Positions 23,247 through 33,882 are shown, counted from the first letter of the stretch. The stretch is 64,000 nucleotides of DNA from Torymus aiolomorphi (GCA_036365515.1 CM070877.1:70740022-70804021), one strand, 5' to 3'. Translations and numbers: made by a program. The notes: generated by a model not told the origin, from the letters alone.

Positions 23247-23744
23247 ATGAGGGGTTTCACGTCAGCTCTCCAGGCGCGGCGCGCGAGCGCGAAATCATGC
23301 TGTTTTCAGCTTGTGTTTGAAGGGCTAAGATGTATCTAAAAAAAATAATCCCTAAGTGATTTCGATGTATTTTTTCCTCAGCTTTCCGATGGTGCTATTA
23401 CTTTCTCAAAATTTTTCAATTCTAAGTATTTCTTGAATAATATCTCGAAAAAATCAAAAAACCCCTATGTAGAAAAAGGCTATATCCATGTAAAATTTCC
23501 TCCTCTTTCGATCTAGCAGGTAAAAAAAAATATTAAAAATATAGTTTTTGAAATATAACACATTTTATGTTTTTTTGAGGTTAGAATTGAAAAATTTTGA
23601 AAAACTAATAGCACCATCGGAAAGCTGAGGAAAAAATACATCAAAATCACTTGGGGATTATTTTTTTTATATACATCTTAGCCCTTCAAACACAAGCTGA
23701 AAACAGCATGATTTCGCGCTCGCGCGCCGCGCCCTACATATATA
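23247..23744. mobile_element. Foldback element, complete copy (copy 2)
   Basis: Left arm 23247-23428 and right arm 23583-23744 are inverted copies; both include gctttccgatggtgctatta or its mirror and a GC-rich terminal block. The spacer is about 150 bp. Noncoding. Related to 2083-2264 and 37497-37787. Confidence 0.85.
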
Positions 23745-23920
23745 TTTTATAGCCATATGAGGCACGTTATAATACAATACTATTATTCTAATAGATGGAA
23801 GTTCACTGAAGAAAAAGGCGTTTGTACTGTGAACTATATATTGCATAGTAAAACTGAATATTATTGTCTTTACTATATATTTTTTTAAATCAACTATAAT
23901 ATATTAATAATCAATATATT
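23745..23920. other. AT-rich flank of the LINE insertion
   Basis: No feature recognised. Confidence 0.3.
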
Positions 23921-23982
23921 CATATAATTCAAACAACTAAACAGTTATAATAACTCAATTATTTATTTATTTATTTATTTAT

Positions 23983-24254
23983 TTAAACCAGAGTAGTACA
24001 TGTTGTATTACATGTTATTGCTTACTTCAGGACAAAGTTACATGTCTGAAGCAGCAAACATCCTATAGAGGTAGACATAGCTACCTGTACATAGGTCCGG
24101 TGTACTTAAAACTAAAAAAACTTAAGTAACTTATAAACTAGGCATGGAATCAAAGATTCTACTATAAATAATATATTTTGTCCACATTGATTATCTCACC
24201 CATACTGGAAGGTTAAATTTTTATTTATTTATTTATTTAATTTTTTTTTTAATT
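23983..24254 (-). other. LINE 3' UTR
   Basis: Noncoding 3' region between the coding end (24255) and the (AAAT)n tail, including a second ATTT run at 24222-24240. Confidence 0.6.
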
Positions 24255-25230
24255 CTAGAATATATTAGTACCAATCCAAATTTTTAGCTTTTTCTTATTA
24301 TAATTTTTTGCGATATCTAGAACTTTAAGATTTGGAATAGATTTCGGAAGACAATTAAATACTTGTATCGCTCTGACATAGTTATCTTTATCACTAACAG
24401 TTTTCGAACACTTTGGTGGTATTATAAGTTTATTTCTAGTTTTGCTAGTCGATGTTAAGTATAAATTTCTAAGTTCATTATAATGATACGTTACACATTC
24501 GTAAGCAAACATTTGTTTTAGATTCAAGGGGTTGTCTCGATTGAAAATATTTTTGTTTATAATTTTTAAAATCCTATTTTGGATGTTTTGTAGTAATTTT
24601 AAGTTGTTTTTATATGCACCACCCCATGCAATATTTCCATAGCTAATGACACTATGAAAAAATGCTAATATCTTATCTTAAGTGTGTCAGATTGCATATA
24701 TGTTGATAACTTGTACAGTATATATATTATATATTTAGTTTTTTTTATTATATATTCAATATGTTTATCCCACTTTAGCCTATAATCAATAATTATACCT
24801 AGATATTTACAGTATTCAACCCTGCTCAATTTAGTACCCTGTATGCGTATGTTCATATCTTCGGGAACACTATCACAATAGTTACCAAAAGTTATGTACA
24901 CAGTTTTCTTTATATTTAGTGATAGTTTGTTAAGTGCTAGCCAGATATTTATATCTTCTAAGTACTTGTTCATTTTATTTTCAACTTTCTCCCAGTTATC
25001 ATCTGTTGAAATAATAGCTGTATCGTCCGCATATGAGATGGTACTATCTGTTCTGTTTGTTAGTAAATCGTTTACGTAAATTATGAATAAGAGTGGCCCT
25101 AGTATAGTACCTTGCGGCACACCTGTAGTTATCGTTTCATAATAGCTTTCAGTTGTTCCTATTCTTACTTTTTGTTTTCTGTTACTAAGATAGTTAGATA
25201 TAAGTGCATGCGCTTTACCTCTTATTCCAT
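24255..25230 (-). pseudogene. LINE reverse transcriptase, C-terminal half, one frameshift
   Basis: ORF 25258-24665 (minus, starting inside the BEL LTR by chance) carries RT motifs: ISNYLSNRKQKVRIG, GVPQGTILGPLLFIIYVNDL and the catalytic YADDTAI box. A one-base frameshift near 24645-24665 moves the frame. The downstream piece, open from near 24640 with its clearest stretch at 24527-24255, carries the C-terminal thumb-like region (SVISYGNIAWGG, then CVTYHYNELRNLYL). The enzyme would copy LINE RNA at the nicked target. The frameshift and the BEL insertion make it dead. Confidence 0.85.
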
Positions 25231-25707
25231 TGTTTGAGCCATTAAGGCAAAGACGCACGTTGGCTGGGCGGGCGGTACAGTTTCGGCGGGAACCGCCATC
25301 GCCGCCATGTGTTTTTGGCGGAAAGCGCGGGAAGAGGCGCCGGCGCGCGGGAGCGATGGAGCGGTTCGACAGCGAGACAGGAGAGAGCGCGTCGAGATAC
25401 AGAGTCGTCGTCGCCGGCTCCTATAAAAGGCGCAACGCGCGCAGGCAGGATTCTTTCCGATCGGAGCTCTCATCAAGGAAGGTCGACCTAGCTCTCCGGA
25501 GGCAGATCAGTCAGCGTGACGCTCATTCGAGCAATTATTATTATATATATATTTAGTATCACCCATTTATCAAAATATTACTATAATCGTATGTATATTG
25601 TTTCTTTCAATAAATATCACACCACATTATATCTAGCGAACATTTTCCCACTGTCGTCATTTCCCCAGACCGATCCAGCGTCTCAGCTTATAGCCAGCGA
25701 ATTAACA
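25231..25707 (+). repeat. BEL/Pao 5' LTR
   Basis: 477 bp, TG...CA ends. Contains a TATA box (TATAAAAG, 25422-25429) and a polyadenylation signal (AATAAA, 25609-25614), which place the U3, R and U5 parts in order. Short reading frames inside are by-products of its GC-rich U3. Confidence 0.95.
25422..25429 (+). promoter_or_regulatory. TATA box of the BEL 5' LTR
   Basis: TATAAAAG in GC-rich U3, about 190 bases before AATAAA. The same box is at 36074-36081 in the 3' LTR. Confidence 0.7.
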
Positions 25708-25708
25708 T

Positions 25709-25726
25709 TGGTCCTTCGAGCCGGAT
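25709..25726 (+). other. Primer-binding site matching tRNA-Tyr 3' end
   Basis: One base after the LTR, TGGTCCTTCGAGCCGGAT is complementary to the 3' end of a eukaryotic tRNA-Tyr (…CGAAGGACCA). Matched from memory of conserved tRNA-Tyr sequence. All 18 bases fit. Confidence 0.75.
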
Positions 25727-25963
25727 CGGGGTGCTTGGGGGGTACGACAGTGGATGGGTATTTGGGCGGTTCCGTAGGTACCTTGGTACGACGGGCCGCA
25801 GCGTTTCTTGTACGAGAGAAGAAAGGCGAAGCGGAAGCAAGGCCTTTCTCTCTTATCGAGTGTCGAGGACACTGTGTAACAGAGGTCGGTGGGACCCGTT
25901 CCATTTCTTTGTTTCAGGTCACAGACGAAGACGGAATACTGAGAGCAACTCAGCGCTCCCGAG

Positions 25964-27247
25964 ATGGACGCGCTGATCCGACAACAGGCTCACGCCACCC
26001 GGATATACAACTTTCAGACGAACACGTTGAAGGCAGGTCACGACAACTTCACAGCGGGTTATCTTCGTGGCCGTCTGGAGTGTCTGGAAAGGTATTGGAC
26101 AAGCTTTCAGGGTGAACACAAAAGGCTGATGGCAACTCAGGAACTCCAAGGCGAAGCCTACTTCACGGAGGATCAATTCTCTAGAGCAGAGCTGCAGTAT
26201 ACTACTGCTCTGGGCTTTCTCTACGATGAAGAAGCGAAGTTGGGCCCTGCCGTCGTGCAGCCAAATCAACCACAGTCGACCCAAAGGAACGCACATCTTC
26301 CAAAGATCAGCTTGCCTACCTTCACTGGGCGCGCTGAAGAGTGGGAATCCTATAGAGACTTATTTCGATCCCTGATACATTTGGACAAAGGGCTCACTGG
26401 TGTGCAGAAGTTACACTACCTCAAAACATCCGTGCAAGGCGAGGCTAAGAGAGCGGTCGATGGGATCGCAACTACGGAAGCTAATTACGCGGTAGCCTGG
26501 CAGTCTCTGCTTGACCGCTATGACAACGAGCACCTGCTGGCACAACGACACATGTATGGTCTAGCCTCGATTCGCCCCTTGAAGGACGAGAGCAGTACAG
26601 GCTTGCAGAGCCTACACGATCAGGTGGTTCGGAGTCATGAAGCTCTTACTGCCCTGAAGCGGCCCGTCGCCCAATGGGGCGACTGGTTCATCCTCTTCGC
26701 AACGAAGGCCATGGACCCTGCAACCCGTAGAGAATGGGAAAGAAAAGTAAGAGGGACTGAAGAGGCGCTCACATATGAATCACTGACTGAGTTCCTCCGA
26801 TCCTCGATTCAGACGCTAAAAATTCTGGAAGAGCCGAGATCTTCACGCGAATCAACGAGTACACGCCCCAAACCACTGAGCGACCGGTCACGATCGACCA
26901 ACGTGCTCACCACAACTGCTGATAAAACTTCTTGTTTTGTCTGTCATGGAAGTCACGTCCTAGCTCAGTGCCAGGAATTCGGACGGATGGAAGTTGGCCA
27001 ATGTCGTACTGTCGCAAATCGCTCCCGATCCTGCTATAACTGCTTGCGGCTGGGACACAACGCTCACAATTGCGAATCCAGACGCCGTTGTCAAGTGTGC
27101 AGTCGCAAACACCACACTCTGCTCCACCCTGCCGACAACCGAAAAAGACACGGAGATTCAGCTAGGAAGGACGAGTCGAAAGAGAAACGGTCGAGATTGG
27201 CAGACAGTGCTTCAAGCTCTCAGCACCACGCCGAGTCCTCGGCATGA
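25964..27247 (+). CDS. gag: BEL/Pao Gag
   Basis: 427 residues from an ATG at 25964. The middle region (LPKISLPTFTGRAEEWESYR... about residues 110-260) matches the DUF1759-type Gag domain of BEL/Pao elements. Three Cys/His knuckles follow at about residues 324-390: CFVCHGSHVLAQC, CYNCLRLGHNAHNC and CQVCSRKHHTLLH. Gag packages element RNA into particles. It ends in TGA (27245-27247), yet the same frame stays open and becomes the protease. The stop may therefore be a nonsense mutation in a former Gag-Pol ORF, or a read-through site. A leader of about 240 bases separates it from the primer site. Confidence 0.9.
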   Translation: MDALIRQQAHATRIYNFQTNTLKAGHDNFTAGYLRGRLECLERYWTSFQGEHKRLMATQELQGEAYFTEDQFSRAELQYTTALGFLYDEEAKLGPAVVQPNQPQSTQRNAHLPKISLPTFTGRAEEWESYRDLFRSLIHLDKGLTGVQKLHYLKTSVQGEAKRAVDGIATTEANYAVAWQSLLDRYDNEHLLAQRHMYGLASIRPLKDESSTGLQSLHDQVVRSHEALTALKRPVAQWGDWFILFATKAMDPATRREWERKVRGTEEALTYESLTEFLRSSIQTLKILEEPRSSRESTSTRPKPLSDRSRSTNVLTTTADKTSCFVCHGSHVLAQCQEFGRMEVGQCRTVANRSRSCYNCLRLGHNAHNCESRRRCQVCSRKHHTLLHPADNRKRHGDSARKDESKEKRSRLADSASSSQHHAESSA

Positions 27248-29167
27248 AGGGTACTCCTTGCGTCCGCAATGGTAGATGTAAAAGGTACAAGTGGGCGCAG
27301 CCATAAAGTGAGGGCGCTCATCGACCCAGGTTCGGAAGTAAGTCTCGTCGCTGCCCAGGTGGTGCGTCGCCTGAAGGCCACTTTTCGGCCAGCCTCCACA
27401 ACTTTCAGGGTCATCGGTGGCAGCTCACCGTGTAACGCGTATGAAGTGGTGACTTTGACGCTGATATTACGAGATCAAGTGCAACAGACGTTAGAGGTTC
27501 CAGCTTTCGTACTGAAGGATTTGGGTATTACGACGCCACGCGTGAGCATTAGCGGTGGGCAGTGGCCACACATTAGAGACCTCGAGCTGGCAGATCCGTC
27601 CTTCCGGACGCCCGGCAGAGTGGATATGCTTCTGGGCGCCGAGATTTACGCGAAAATCGTGCAAGAGGGAGTTCGCAGAGGGCCCCCGGTGAGCCAACAG
27701 CCCAACAAACAGCCTTGGGTTGGATAGTCTTCGGAGGAGTCGAGGCTTCCTCGCAAGATGACCCCAGGGTGCTTACAACTCGCGTTGAAGAACAAGAATC
27801 ACTTCAAAGGCTGCTCAGGGGATTTTGGGAACTTGAGGAGGTCGATTATGTAAGGAATCCCACTGCTGATGACCTCGAGTGCGAGAGGCTTTTTCTAGAA
27901 GGGTGCAGGCGCGATGAGACCGGACGGTACACGATTCGTCTCCCATTAAAGCAGGACCCTTCGGATCGACTTGAAGAAACCCTTTCGATTGCACGGCGCT
28001 CTTTCCTTAGAACCCAAGACAGGATGCGACGGGACGCAGACTTCGCTACAGAGTATCGGAATTTCATGAGAGAATTCGAGAGTCTTGATCACATGCGGAT
28101 CGTGAGTGACAATGGGAGAGACGTCCGAGGTCGGCGGGTTGCATATTTGCCACACCATGGGATCTGGCAAGCGTCGGACCAATCCAGAAAGCTACGGGTC
28201 GTCTTCGATGCATCTCGCGAAGTGAGCTCTGGAGTCTCTCTCAATCAGATACTCCACACTGGACCCGCCTTACAGACAAACCTGTTGACAATCTTTCTTC
28301 GGTGGAGGACACATCGATTTGTCATAGCAGCTGACATTGAGAAGATGTTCAGGCAGATCCGAGTGGACAGCCAAGATCTCGATCTCCAATGAATACTTTG
28401 GGAGGATCCACGCACCGGCGCAGAGCAGCATTACAGGCTTTGCACATTGACGTACGGTCTTCGCTGCGCCCCATACATCGCAATCAGAGTTCTTCATCAG
28501 TTGGCGAAGGATGAAGGTTGGCGATTTCCACGAGCAGCCCAGGCTCTCGTGTCGTCCACCTTTGTAGACGATATCTTCGAAGGAGCGGATGACCTGAACT
28601 CGGCTCGCAAGCTGCGGGACGAACTAATAGAATTACTCGCCTCGGGCGGATTCCCGCTAAAAAAATGGGTTTCAAATCATCCACAGTTGGTGGGCGATCT
28701 GCCTGAAGGCGACCTACTGCGACCACAGTGGAGGGATTTTGGCGGCGATCAACCTGTCAGAACCCTCGGCATCGCTTGGGATCCCGTCAAGGACGAGTTT
28801 CGCTACCGGATCCCTGAATTGCCAAGCTGTCAGACTCCATCAAAGAGATCAATCGTTTCTGTTATCGCCAGACTCTTCGACCCGCTCGGCTGGTTGAGTC
28901 CGGTGATTGTGACAGCAAAGATCCTGATGCAGGACATGTGGCGATGCAAATTGGATTGGGACGACAAGCTACCGGCAGACATTCACGCAAGATGGATCAA
29001 CTTCGTGAAACTGTTACCCAAAATCGTACACTTACGACTTCCAAGGTGGGTAGGCACTTCTGCTTCAAGTAGGTTTGATCTACACGGCTTTGCTGATGCA
29101 AGTCAAGGCGCTTACGCGGCGGCTGTATATCTGAAGATGATAGATGGGTCAGATCCACAGTCGATTC
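27248..29167 (+). pseudogene. pol: BEL/Pao Pol, first part: protease and reverse transcriptase
   Basis: The aspartic protease starts in the gag frame, with VRALIDPGSEVSL (the catalytic motif is DPGS where many relatives have DSGS). A frameshift near 27700-27715 moves to the RT frame (GWIVFGGVEA). RT features are the FVIAADIEKMFRQI motif, a TGA at 28390-28392 where an amino acid is expected before ILWEDP, LTYGLRCAPY, and the catalytic STFVDDIFEG box. The frame runs through an RT-connection/RNase H-like start (LHGFADASQGAYAAAVY) until the Copia LTR at 29168. Together with the second part it formed one polyprotein. Confidence 0.9.
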
Positions 29168-29413
29168 TGTTGAGAATATACATATTATATTGTGCGATGC
29201 CAATGTAGGCAATATAGCGCGAGCGACCCACGTTTGTAAACATGTGCGTCCCCCACCCTATAACGTGTGAGAGTCGACGGGCGAGCGCGATGCTCCTGCT
29301 AACTTGTTGTTAGACCGAGAATGACCCGCGCCGAGTAAGGTTCTATTGTAACTTAGCTTAAGTCTCTTAATAAACTCTTTTATTCTATCTAAGTAGTGTG
29401 TCATTATTTAACA
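29168..29413 (+). repeat. Copia 5' LTR
   Basis: TGTTGAGA...TTTAACA, 246 bp, with AATAAA at 29369-29374. No clear TATA box in U3. Confidence 0.96.
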
Positions 29414-29423
29414 TGGTAGCAGA
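29414..29423 (+). other. Copia primer-binding site (initiator tRNA-Met type)
   Basis: TGGTAGCAGA directly after the LTR is complementary to the 3' end of eukaryotic initiator tRNA-Met. The match then becomes imperfect. Confidence 0.7.
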
Positions 29424-29633
29424 TAGTGGTTTGTAAGTGCTAAAAGAACTCTGACTCAATACAAGCCTTGGCGAGTATAGAGGGCTTATATCAAGACGCC
29501 CGACAAAAGGGAAGAAAAAGACTCCGAGCACGAAGGAACGCTCAAGTCGAAGGAAGAAGCCACAACACCGAAGGTCAAGCAAGAAGAAGAAGATTCCGAA
29601 CACGAAGGAACGTTCGAGAACAAAGAAGACGAA

Positions 29634-30497
29634 ATGGATAGAAAGGATGTTTCGATACCGGTGTTTGATGGAGGAAACTACAGTATGTGGAAAAGGAGGA
29701 TCCAAATGTACATGAAGCTCAAAAAATGTGAAATTGTGATAGAAAGAGAAAAGAGTGAAACAGACAAAGTAGAAGAATGGAATCAGAATGATTTGAAAGC
29801 AATAAATATAATTTATAGTGCGATATCAGATAAACAATTAGAATTTGTTTGTGAAGAAGAAACAGCATACAAAATTATGAAGAAGCTAGACAGTATGTAT
29901 TTAAAAGAATCAACGGCGTTACAAATAGTCTGCAGGAATAGACTGGAGAAATTAAGATTAAGAAATTATAGTGATTCAGAGACATTTTTCAGTGATTTTG
30001 AAAAAGCAGTAAACGAATTAAGAGGCGCGGGTGCTAAAATAAGCGAAAAAGAAAAATTGAATTATATGCTTAACACGTTACCAGAATCATACAGTTATAT
30101 AGGTGATTTGGTTGATACATTGAAAGAAGAAGAACAAACGGCTGATTACATAAGGAACAAAATTAAGCTAGCTGAAATGAAGAATCGAAAAGAGCATAAC
30201 GAGAGAAGTACGAATGCATTTACTGCAAGAAAGGGAAACTGCTATAAGTGCGGAAAACCTGGTCATTTCGCACGAGATTGCCAAGATGGAGGACAAGCAG
30301 GTAGCAACGGCAGCTCATGGAGAGGATCGTGGTCGCAGCCGAGGCACAGCCGGAAGGGGCCATTACGGCAGAGGACGCGGAAAATTCCATGGACAACAAG
30401 GAGCAAGTACGAGCGAACAGAGCGGCGAAGGTACGAGCGCATGGATAGCGACGACACACGCTGCGTACACCAACGAAACAAACAGGTCAAGTATTAG
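29634..30497 (+). CDS. gag: Copia Gag
   Basis: 287 codons from ATG 29634. The N-terminal region (IPVFDGGNYSMWKRRIQMYM) is typical of Copia-type Gag, followed by the long helical UBN2-like region and a CCHC knuckle CYKCGKPGHFARDC at about residue 203. After the knuckle the real coding frame appears to shift by +1 into pol. The last 65 or so codons of this frame are probably not part of the ancestral protein, because they look unlike Copia Gag-Pol while the overlapping frame has the Gly/Arg-rich linker. Confidence 0.88.
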   Translation: MDRKDVSIPVFDGGNYSMWKRRIQMYMKLKKCEIVIEREKSETDKVEEWNQNDLKAINIIYSAISDKQLEFVCEEETAYKIMKKLDSMYLKESTALQIVCRNRLEKLRLRNYSDSETFFSDFEKAVNELRGAGAKISEKEKLNYMLNTLPESYSYIGDLVDTLKEEEQTADYIRNKIKLAEMKNRKEHNERSTNAFTARKGNCYKCGKPGHFARDCQDGGQAGSNGSSWRGSWSQPRHSRKGPLRQRTRKIPWTTRSKYERTERRRYERMDSDDTRCVHQRNKQVKY

Positions 30498-33400
30498 CGA
30501 AATTGATTGGATACTCGACAGCGGGTGTTCCGATCATATAATAAATAACGAAAATTATTTTGAGAATTGTATTGAACTTAAAGAACCGGTAAATATTTAT
30601 GTAGGAGATAATAGGCCGATAAAGGCAACGAGTATTGGTACGGTAGTAAGTTACTTTAACGTATCTGGCAAAAATAACGAAGTAAAAATGAGTAATGTAT
30701 TCTACGCGAAAGAAATGAAAGCAAATTTGATTAGTTATGGAAAATTAACTGAGAATAACAATACTATTATTTCAAAAAGAAATTTTACAAAAATTATTGA
30801 TCGGAATAATAAACTTACAGCAATAGCTATAAGAGAAAACGGACTTTACAAAATGAAAAGTAAATTGAAATACAAGGTCGCATGTGTAAATAGTTCCGAA
30901 CGAAATAATAACATGAGTCAAAAGGAAAGATGGCACAGAGTGTTAGGTCACGTAAATTTTAGATATTTGAATACGATATGTAAACAACAGTTATTAACGG
31001 GTATTCCAAACGAACTGGAATCTGAATTTATGAAATGTAAAACTTGTATTGAAAATAAGATGCATAACTTGCCATTTAGTAATAATAGAACAAAGGCGAA
31101 AGATATATTAGAAATTATACATACGGATGTATGCGGTCCCTTTAAGACAACAGGGTTTAACGGAGAAAAATATTTTGCTTCCTTTATTGACGATTATAGT
31201 AAAATAGCTAAAGTTTATTGCATAAAGGCTAAAGATGAAGTTTTTGATTGCTTAGTTCAATTTATAAATGAAACTGAAAATTTAACTGGAAAGAGAGTCA
31301 AAATATTGAGGTGTGATAACGGGAAAGAGTATTTAAACAATCGGTTTTATAAATTGGCCAAAGAAAAGGGTATTATTATGAATAATTGTCCAGCGTATGT
31401 ACACGAATTAAACGGCACTGCTGAAAGATTTAATAGATCGATAATGAACATGGCGCGATGTTTATTAGCAGAGGCAAAAGTACACAAATGTTACTGGCCA
31501 GAAATAATATGTGCCGCGACGTATTTGAAAAATCGTACGCTAGCAAATACGATAGAAAGAAAGACTCCTTACGAAATATTTTTTAAGAGAAAACCAAATG
31601 TAGAAAATTTAAGATTATATGGTAGTAAAGTTTTTGTGAGAAAACCAGAACAAAAACGATTCTCTAAGTGGGATATGAAAGCAGAAATGGGGATTCTATT
31701 AGGTTATAGTGATGTAGGCTATAGAGTTCTTATAAATAATAAAATAATTGTTGCAAGGCATGTGGATATCATAGAAAGAGATGTTAAATGCATTGGTATT
31801 GATTATAAAGATAATATTGATAACGATGATAGTACAGAAAGTGATGCAAGTACAAACGATGATTTATCGGATAATGTCTTCGAAAACGCGAATGAATTCG
31901 AAGAGCAACAAGGTAAAGTAAAAGAAAAGAATAATTTATTGTTACATCAACCTTCGGGGAAATGTAACGATGCAGAAAACACAACATTGAAAGTTCCGCG
32001 AAAATCTACGCGTGATAGGAAAAGTCCCGTAAGATACCCAGAAAAGGAAAGTTATAATATATATGTAAGATACTGTAGAGTAGATACGCCTTGTACATTT
32101 GAGGAGGCGATAAATAGTAAAGAGAGTAAAAATTGGCAAGAAGCCATGAATAAAGAAATCGAATGCATAAATAAAAATAAAACGTGGAAATTAGTTGATA
32201 GAGTAGAAAATAAAAAAGTTCTAGATGTCAAATGGGTTTATACGAAAAAGTCAGATAATAGATATAAGGCTAGATTAGTTGTAAGAGGTTTTCAGCAAAC
32301 TGATGTAATTGATGACATATATTCTCCTGTAGCGAAAAATCAAACACTAAAAATCTTATTTTCATTTTGTTGTCAATATGGGCTCAGAATAGAACAAATG
32401 GATGTAGAAACTGCATTCTTAAATGGGAAAGTAACTACAGAAGTATATGTGAGTCAACCCAAAGGATATGAAAATGGCACAAATAAAGTTTATAAATTGT
32501 TAAAAGCGCTTTATGGATTGAGAGAAAGTCCAAGAGACTGGTATGAGTGTTTGGATGAATACTTAACTGATTTAGGCTTTGAGAGAAGCAATATAGATTT
32601 ATGCTTGTATGTTAATAAAGAAGGAGAGGACATTATTTATATTCTTATATATGTTGATGATTTATTAATATGTAGTAAAAACAAGGAATTAATACGCAAT
32701 GTAAAAAGATTATTATCTAAGAGATTCAAGATGAAAGATTTAGGAGAAATAAAAGAATATCTTGGGATTAACATTAATTATGATTATAAAAATGGTAAAA
32801 TGGATTTAAGTCAAGAAAAATATATAGAAACTTTAGCAACTAAATTTCAAATAAAAGACAGTAAATTACATAATATTCCAATGGAAACTAATTTAAAAAT
32901 TGAAAGATCTGATGAATGTGAACTAAATATAAAATATAGAAATATAATTGGTGCTTTACTATATATAAGTTCTGGTACTCGACCAGATATTAGTTATAGC
33001 GTTAATTATTTAAGCAGGTTTCAAAACTGCTATACAGAAACACACTGGAAATATGCGTTGCGAATATTAAAGTATTTGTATGGAACGAAAAAATTAAGTT
33101 TAAAATATAAAAGAAATGAAAATTGCGACTTAATTGATTGTTATGTAGACGCGGATTGGGCTGGCGATAATATTGATAGAAAGTCCACATCTGGTTATGT
33201 GATTAGAGTTTTTGGTAATATGATTGAATGGAAATCGCGAAAACAAAAATGTGTGACAAAAGCGTCGACTTATGCAGAGTATGTAGCTTTATCAGAAGCT
33301 GTGAGTGAACTTAAGTTTATAAGAGAGTTGATAAATATTTTTGATGTAAAAATAAATAATCCAATTAAAATTTATGAGGATAATACAGGCGCGATTAATA

Positions 33401-33594
33401 TAGCAAAATGTGGTAATTTTACAAAGAATTCAAAGCATGTTGAAATACATTATCATTTTGTGCATGAGAGTGTGAAAGAAAAAGAAATTGAAATTGTAAA
33501 AGTCGATTCAAATGAAAATATTGCGGATATTTTTACAAAGGCGCTATGCAAAGATAAGTTTATTAAATATAGAAATTTGTTAAATGTAAAATGA
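30214..33594 (+). CDS. pol: Copia Pol: protease, integrase, reverse transcriptase, RNase H
   Basis: 1126 codons without a stop. Approximate positions: protease DSG in WILDSGCSDHI (residue 99); integrase zinc finger WHRVLGHVN...CKTCIENK (240-285) and catalytic residues in IHTDVCGPF, CDNGKEY and NGTAERFN (302-400); RT with QMDVETAFLNG and the catalytic YVDDLLI (727-815); RNase H with DADWAGD, STYAEYVALSEA and EDNTGAI (978-1057). It overlaps gag by 284 bases in the +1 frame. The ATG at 30214 is probably not used; translation likely enters from gag. All catalytic residues I can check are present. Confidence 0.95.
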   Translation: MHLLQERETAISAENLVISHEIAKMEDKQVATAAHGEDRGRSRGTAGRGHYGRGRGKFHGQQGASTSEQSGEGTSAWIATTHAAYTNETNRSSISEIDWILDSGCSDHIINNENYFENCIELKEPVNIYVGDNRPIKATSIGTVVSYFNVSGKNNEVKMSNVFYAKEMKANLISYGKLTENNNTIISKRNFTKIIDRNNKLTAIAIRENGLYKMKSKLKYKVACVNSSERNNNMSQKERWHRVLGHVNFRYLNTICKQQLLTGIPNELESEFMKCKTCIENKMHNLPFSNNRTKAKDILEIIHTDVCGPFKTTGFNGEKYFASFIDDYSKIAKVYCIKAKDEVFDCLVQFINETENLTGKRVKILRCDNGKEYLNNRFYKLAKEKGIIMNNCPAYVHELNGTAERFNRSIMNMARCLLAEAKVHKCYWPEIICAATYLKNRTLANTIERKTPYEIFFKRKPNVENLRLYGSKVFVRKPEQKRFSKWDMKAEMGILLGYSDVGYRVLINNKIIVARHVDIIERDVKCIGIDYKDNIDNDDSTESDASTNDDLSDNVFENANEFEEQQGKVKEKNNLLLHQPSGKCNDAENTTLKVPRKSTRDRKSPVRYPEKESYNIYVRYCRVDTPCTFEEAINSKESKNWQEAMNKEIECINKNKTWKLVDRVENKKVLDVKWVYTKKSDNRYKARLVVRGFQQTDVIDDIYSPVAKNQTLKILFSFCCQYGLRIEQMDVETAFLNGKVTTEVYVSQPKGYENGTNKVYKLLKALYGLRESPRDWYECLDEYLTDLGFERSNIDLCLYVNKEGEDIIYILIYVDDLLICSKNKELIRNVKRLLSKRFKMKDLGEIKEYLGININYDYKNGKMDLSQEKYIETLATKFQIKDSKLHNIPMETNLKIERSDECELNIKYRNIIGALLYISSGTRPDISYSVNYLSRFQNCYTETHWKYALRILKYLYGTKKLSLKYKRNENCDLIDCYVDADWAGDNIDRKSTSGYVIRVFGNMIEWKSRKQKCVTKASTYAEYVALSEAVSELKFIRELINIFDVKINNPIKIYEDNTGAINIAKCGNFTKNSKHVEIHYHFVHESVKEKEIEIVKVDSNENIADIFTKALCKDKFIKYRNLLNVK

Positions 33595-33621
33595 GATATG
33601 TAAAAGTGTACAATATAAATG

Positions 33622-33631
33622 TAAGGAGGCG
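33622..33631 (+). other. Copia polypurine tract
   Basis: taaggaggcg just before the 3' LTR, position and composition as expected for plus-strand priming. Confidence 0.6.
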
Positions 33632-33877
33632 TGTTGAGAATATACATATTATATTGTGCGATGCCAATGTAGGCAATATAGCGCGAGCGACCCACGTTTG
33701 TAAACATGTGCGTCCCCCACCCTATAACGTGTGAGAGTCGACGGGCGAGCGCGATGCTCCTGCTAACTTGTTGTTAGACCGAGAATGACCCGCGCCGAGT
33801 AAGGTTCTATTGTAACTTAGCTTAAGTCTCTTAATAAACTCTTTTATTCTATCTAAGTAGTGTGTCATTATTTAACA
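33632..33877 (+). repeat. Copia 3' LTR
   Basis: Appears identical to 29168-29413 over all 246 bases by eye. Confidence 0.96.
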
Positions 33878-33882
33878 GATTC

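Larger units (their letters stand above)
29168..33877 (+). mobile_element. Ty1/Copia LTR retrotransposon inserted in BEL pol
   Basis: 246-bp LTRs at 29168-29413 and 33632-33877 that look identical, with a TSD gattc at 29163-29167 and 33878-33882. A primer site abuts the 5' LTR and a purine tract abuts the 3' LTR. Pol order protease, integrase, RT, RNase H is Copia type. Removing it restores the BEL pol frame. Pol is fully open, so this is the youngest and most intact element in the window. Length 4.71 kb. Confidence 0.97.

Noticed and set aside
25230..25556. ORFs of 60-108 codons inside the BEL LTRs (and repeated near 35882-36208)
   Set aside because: They recur identically in both LTRs and lie in U3/R; no domain.
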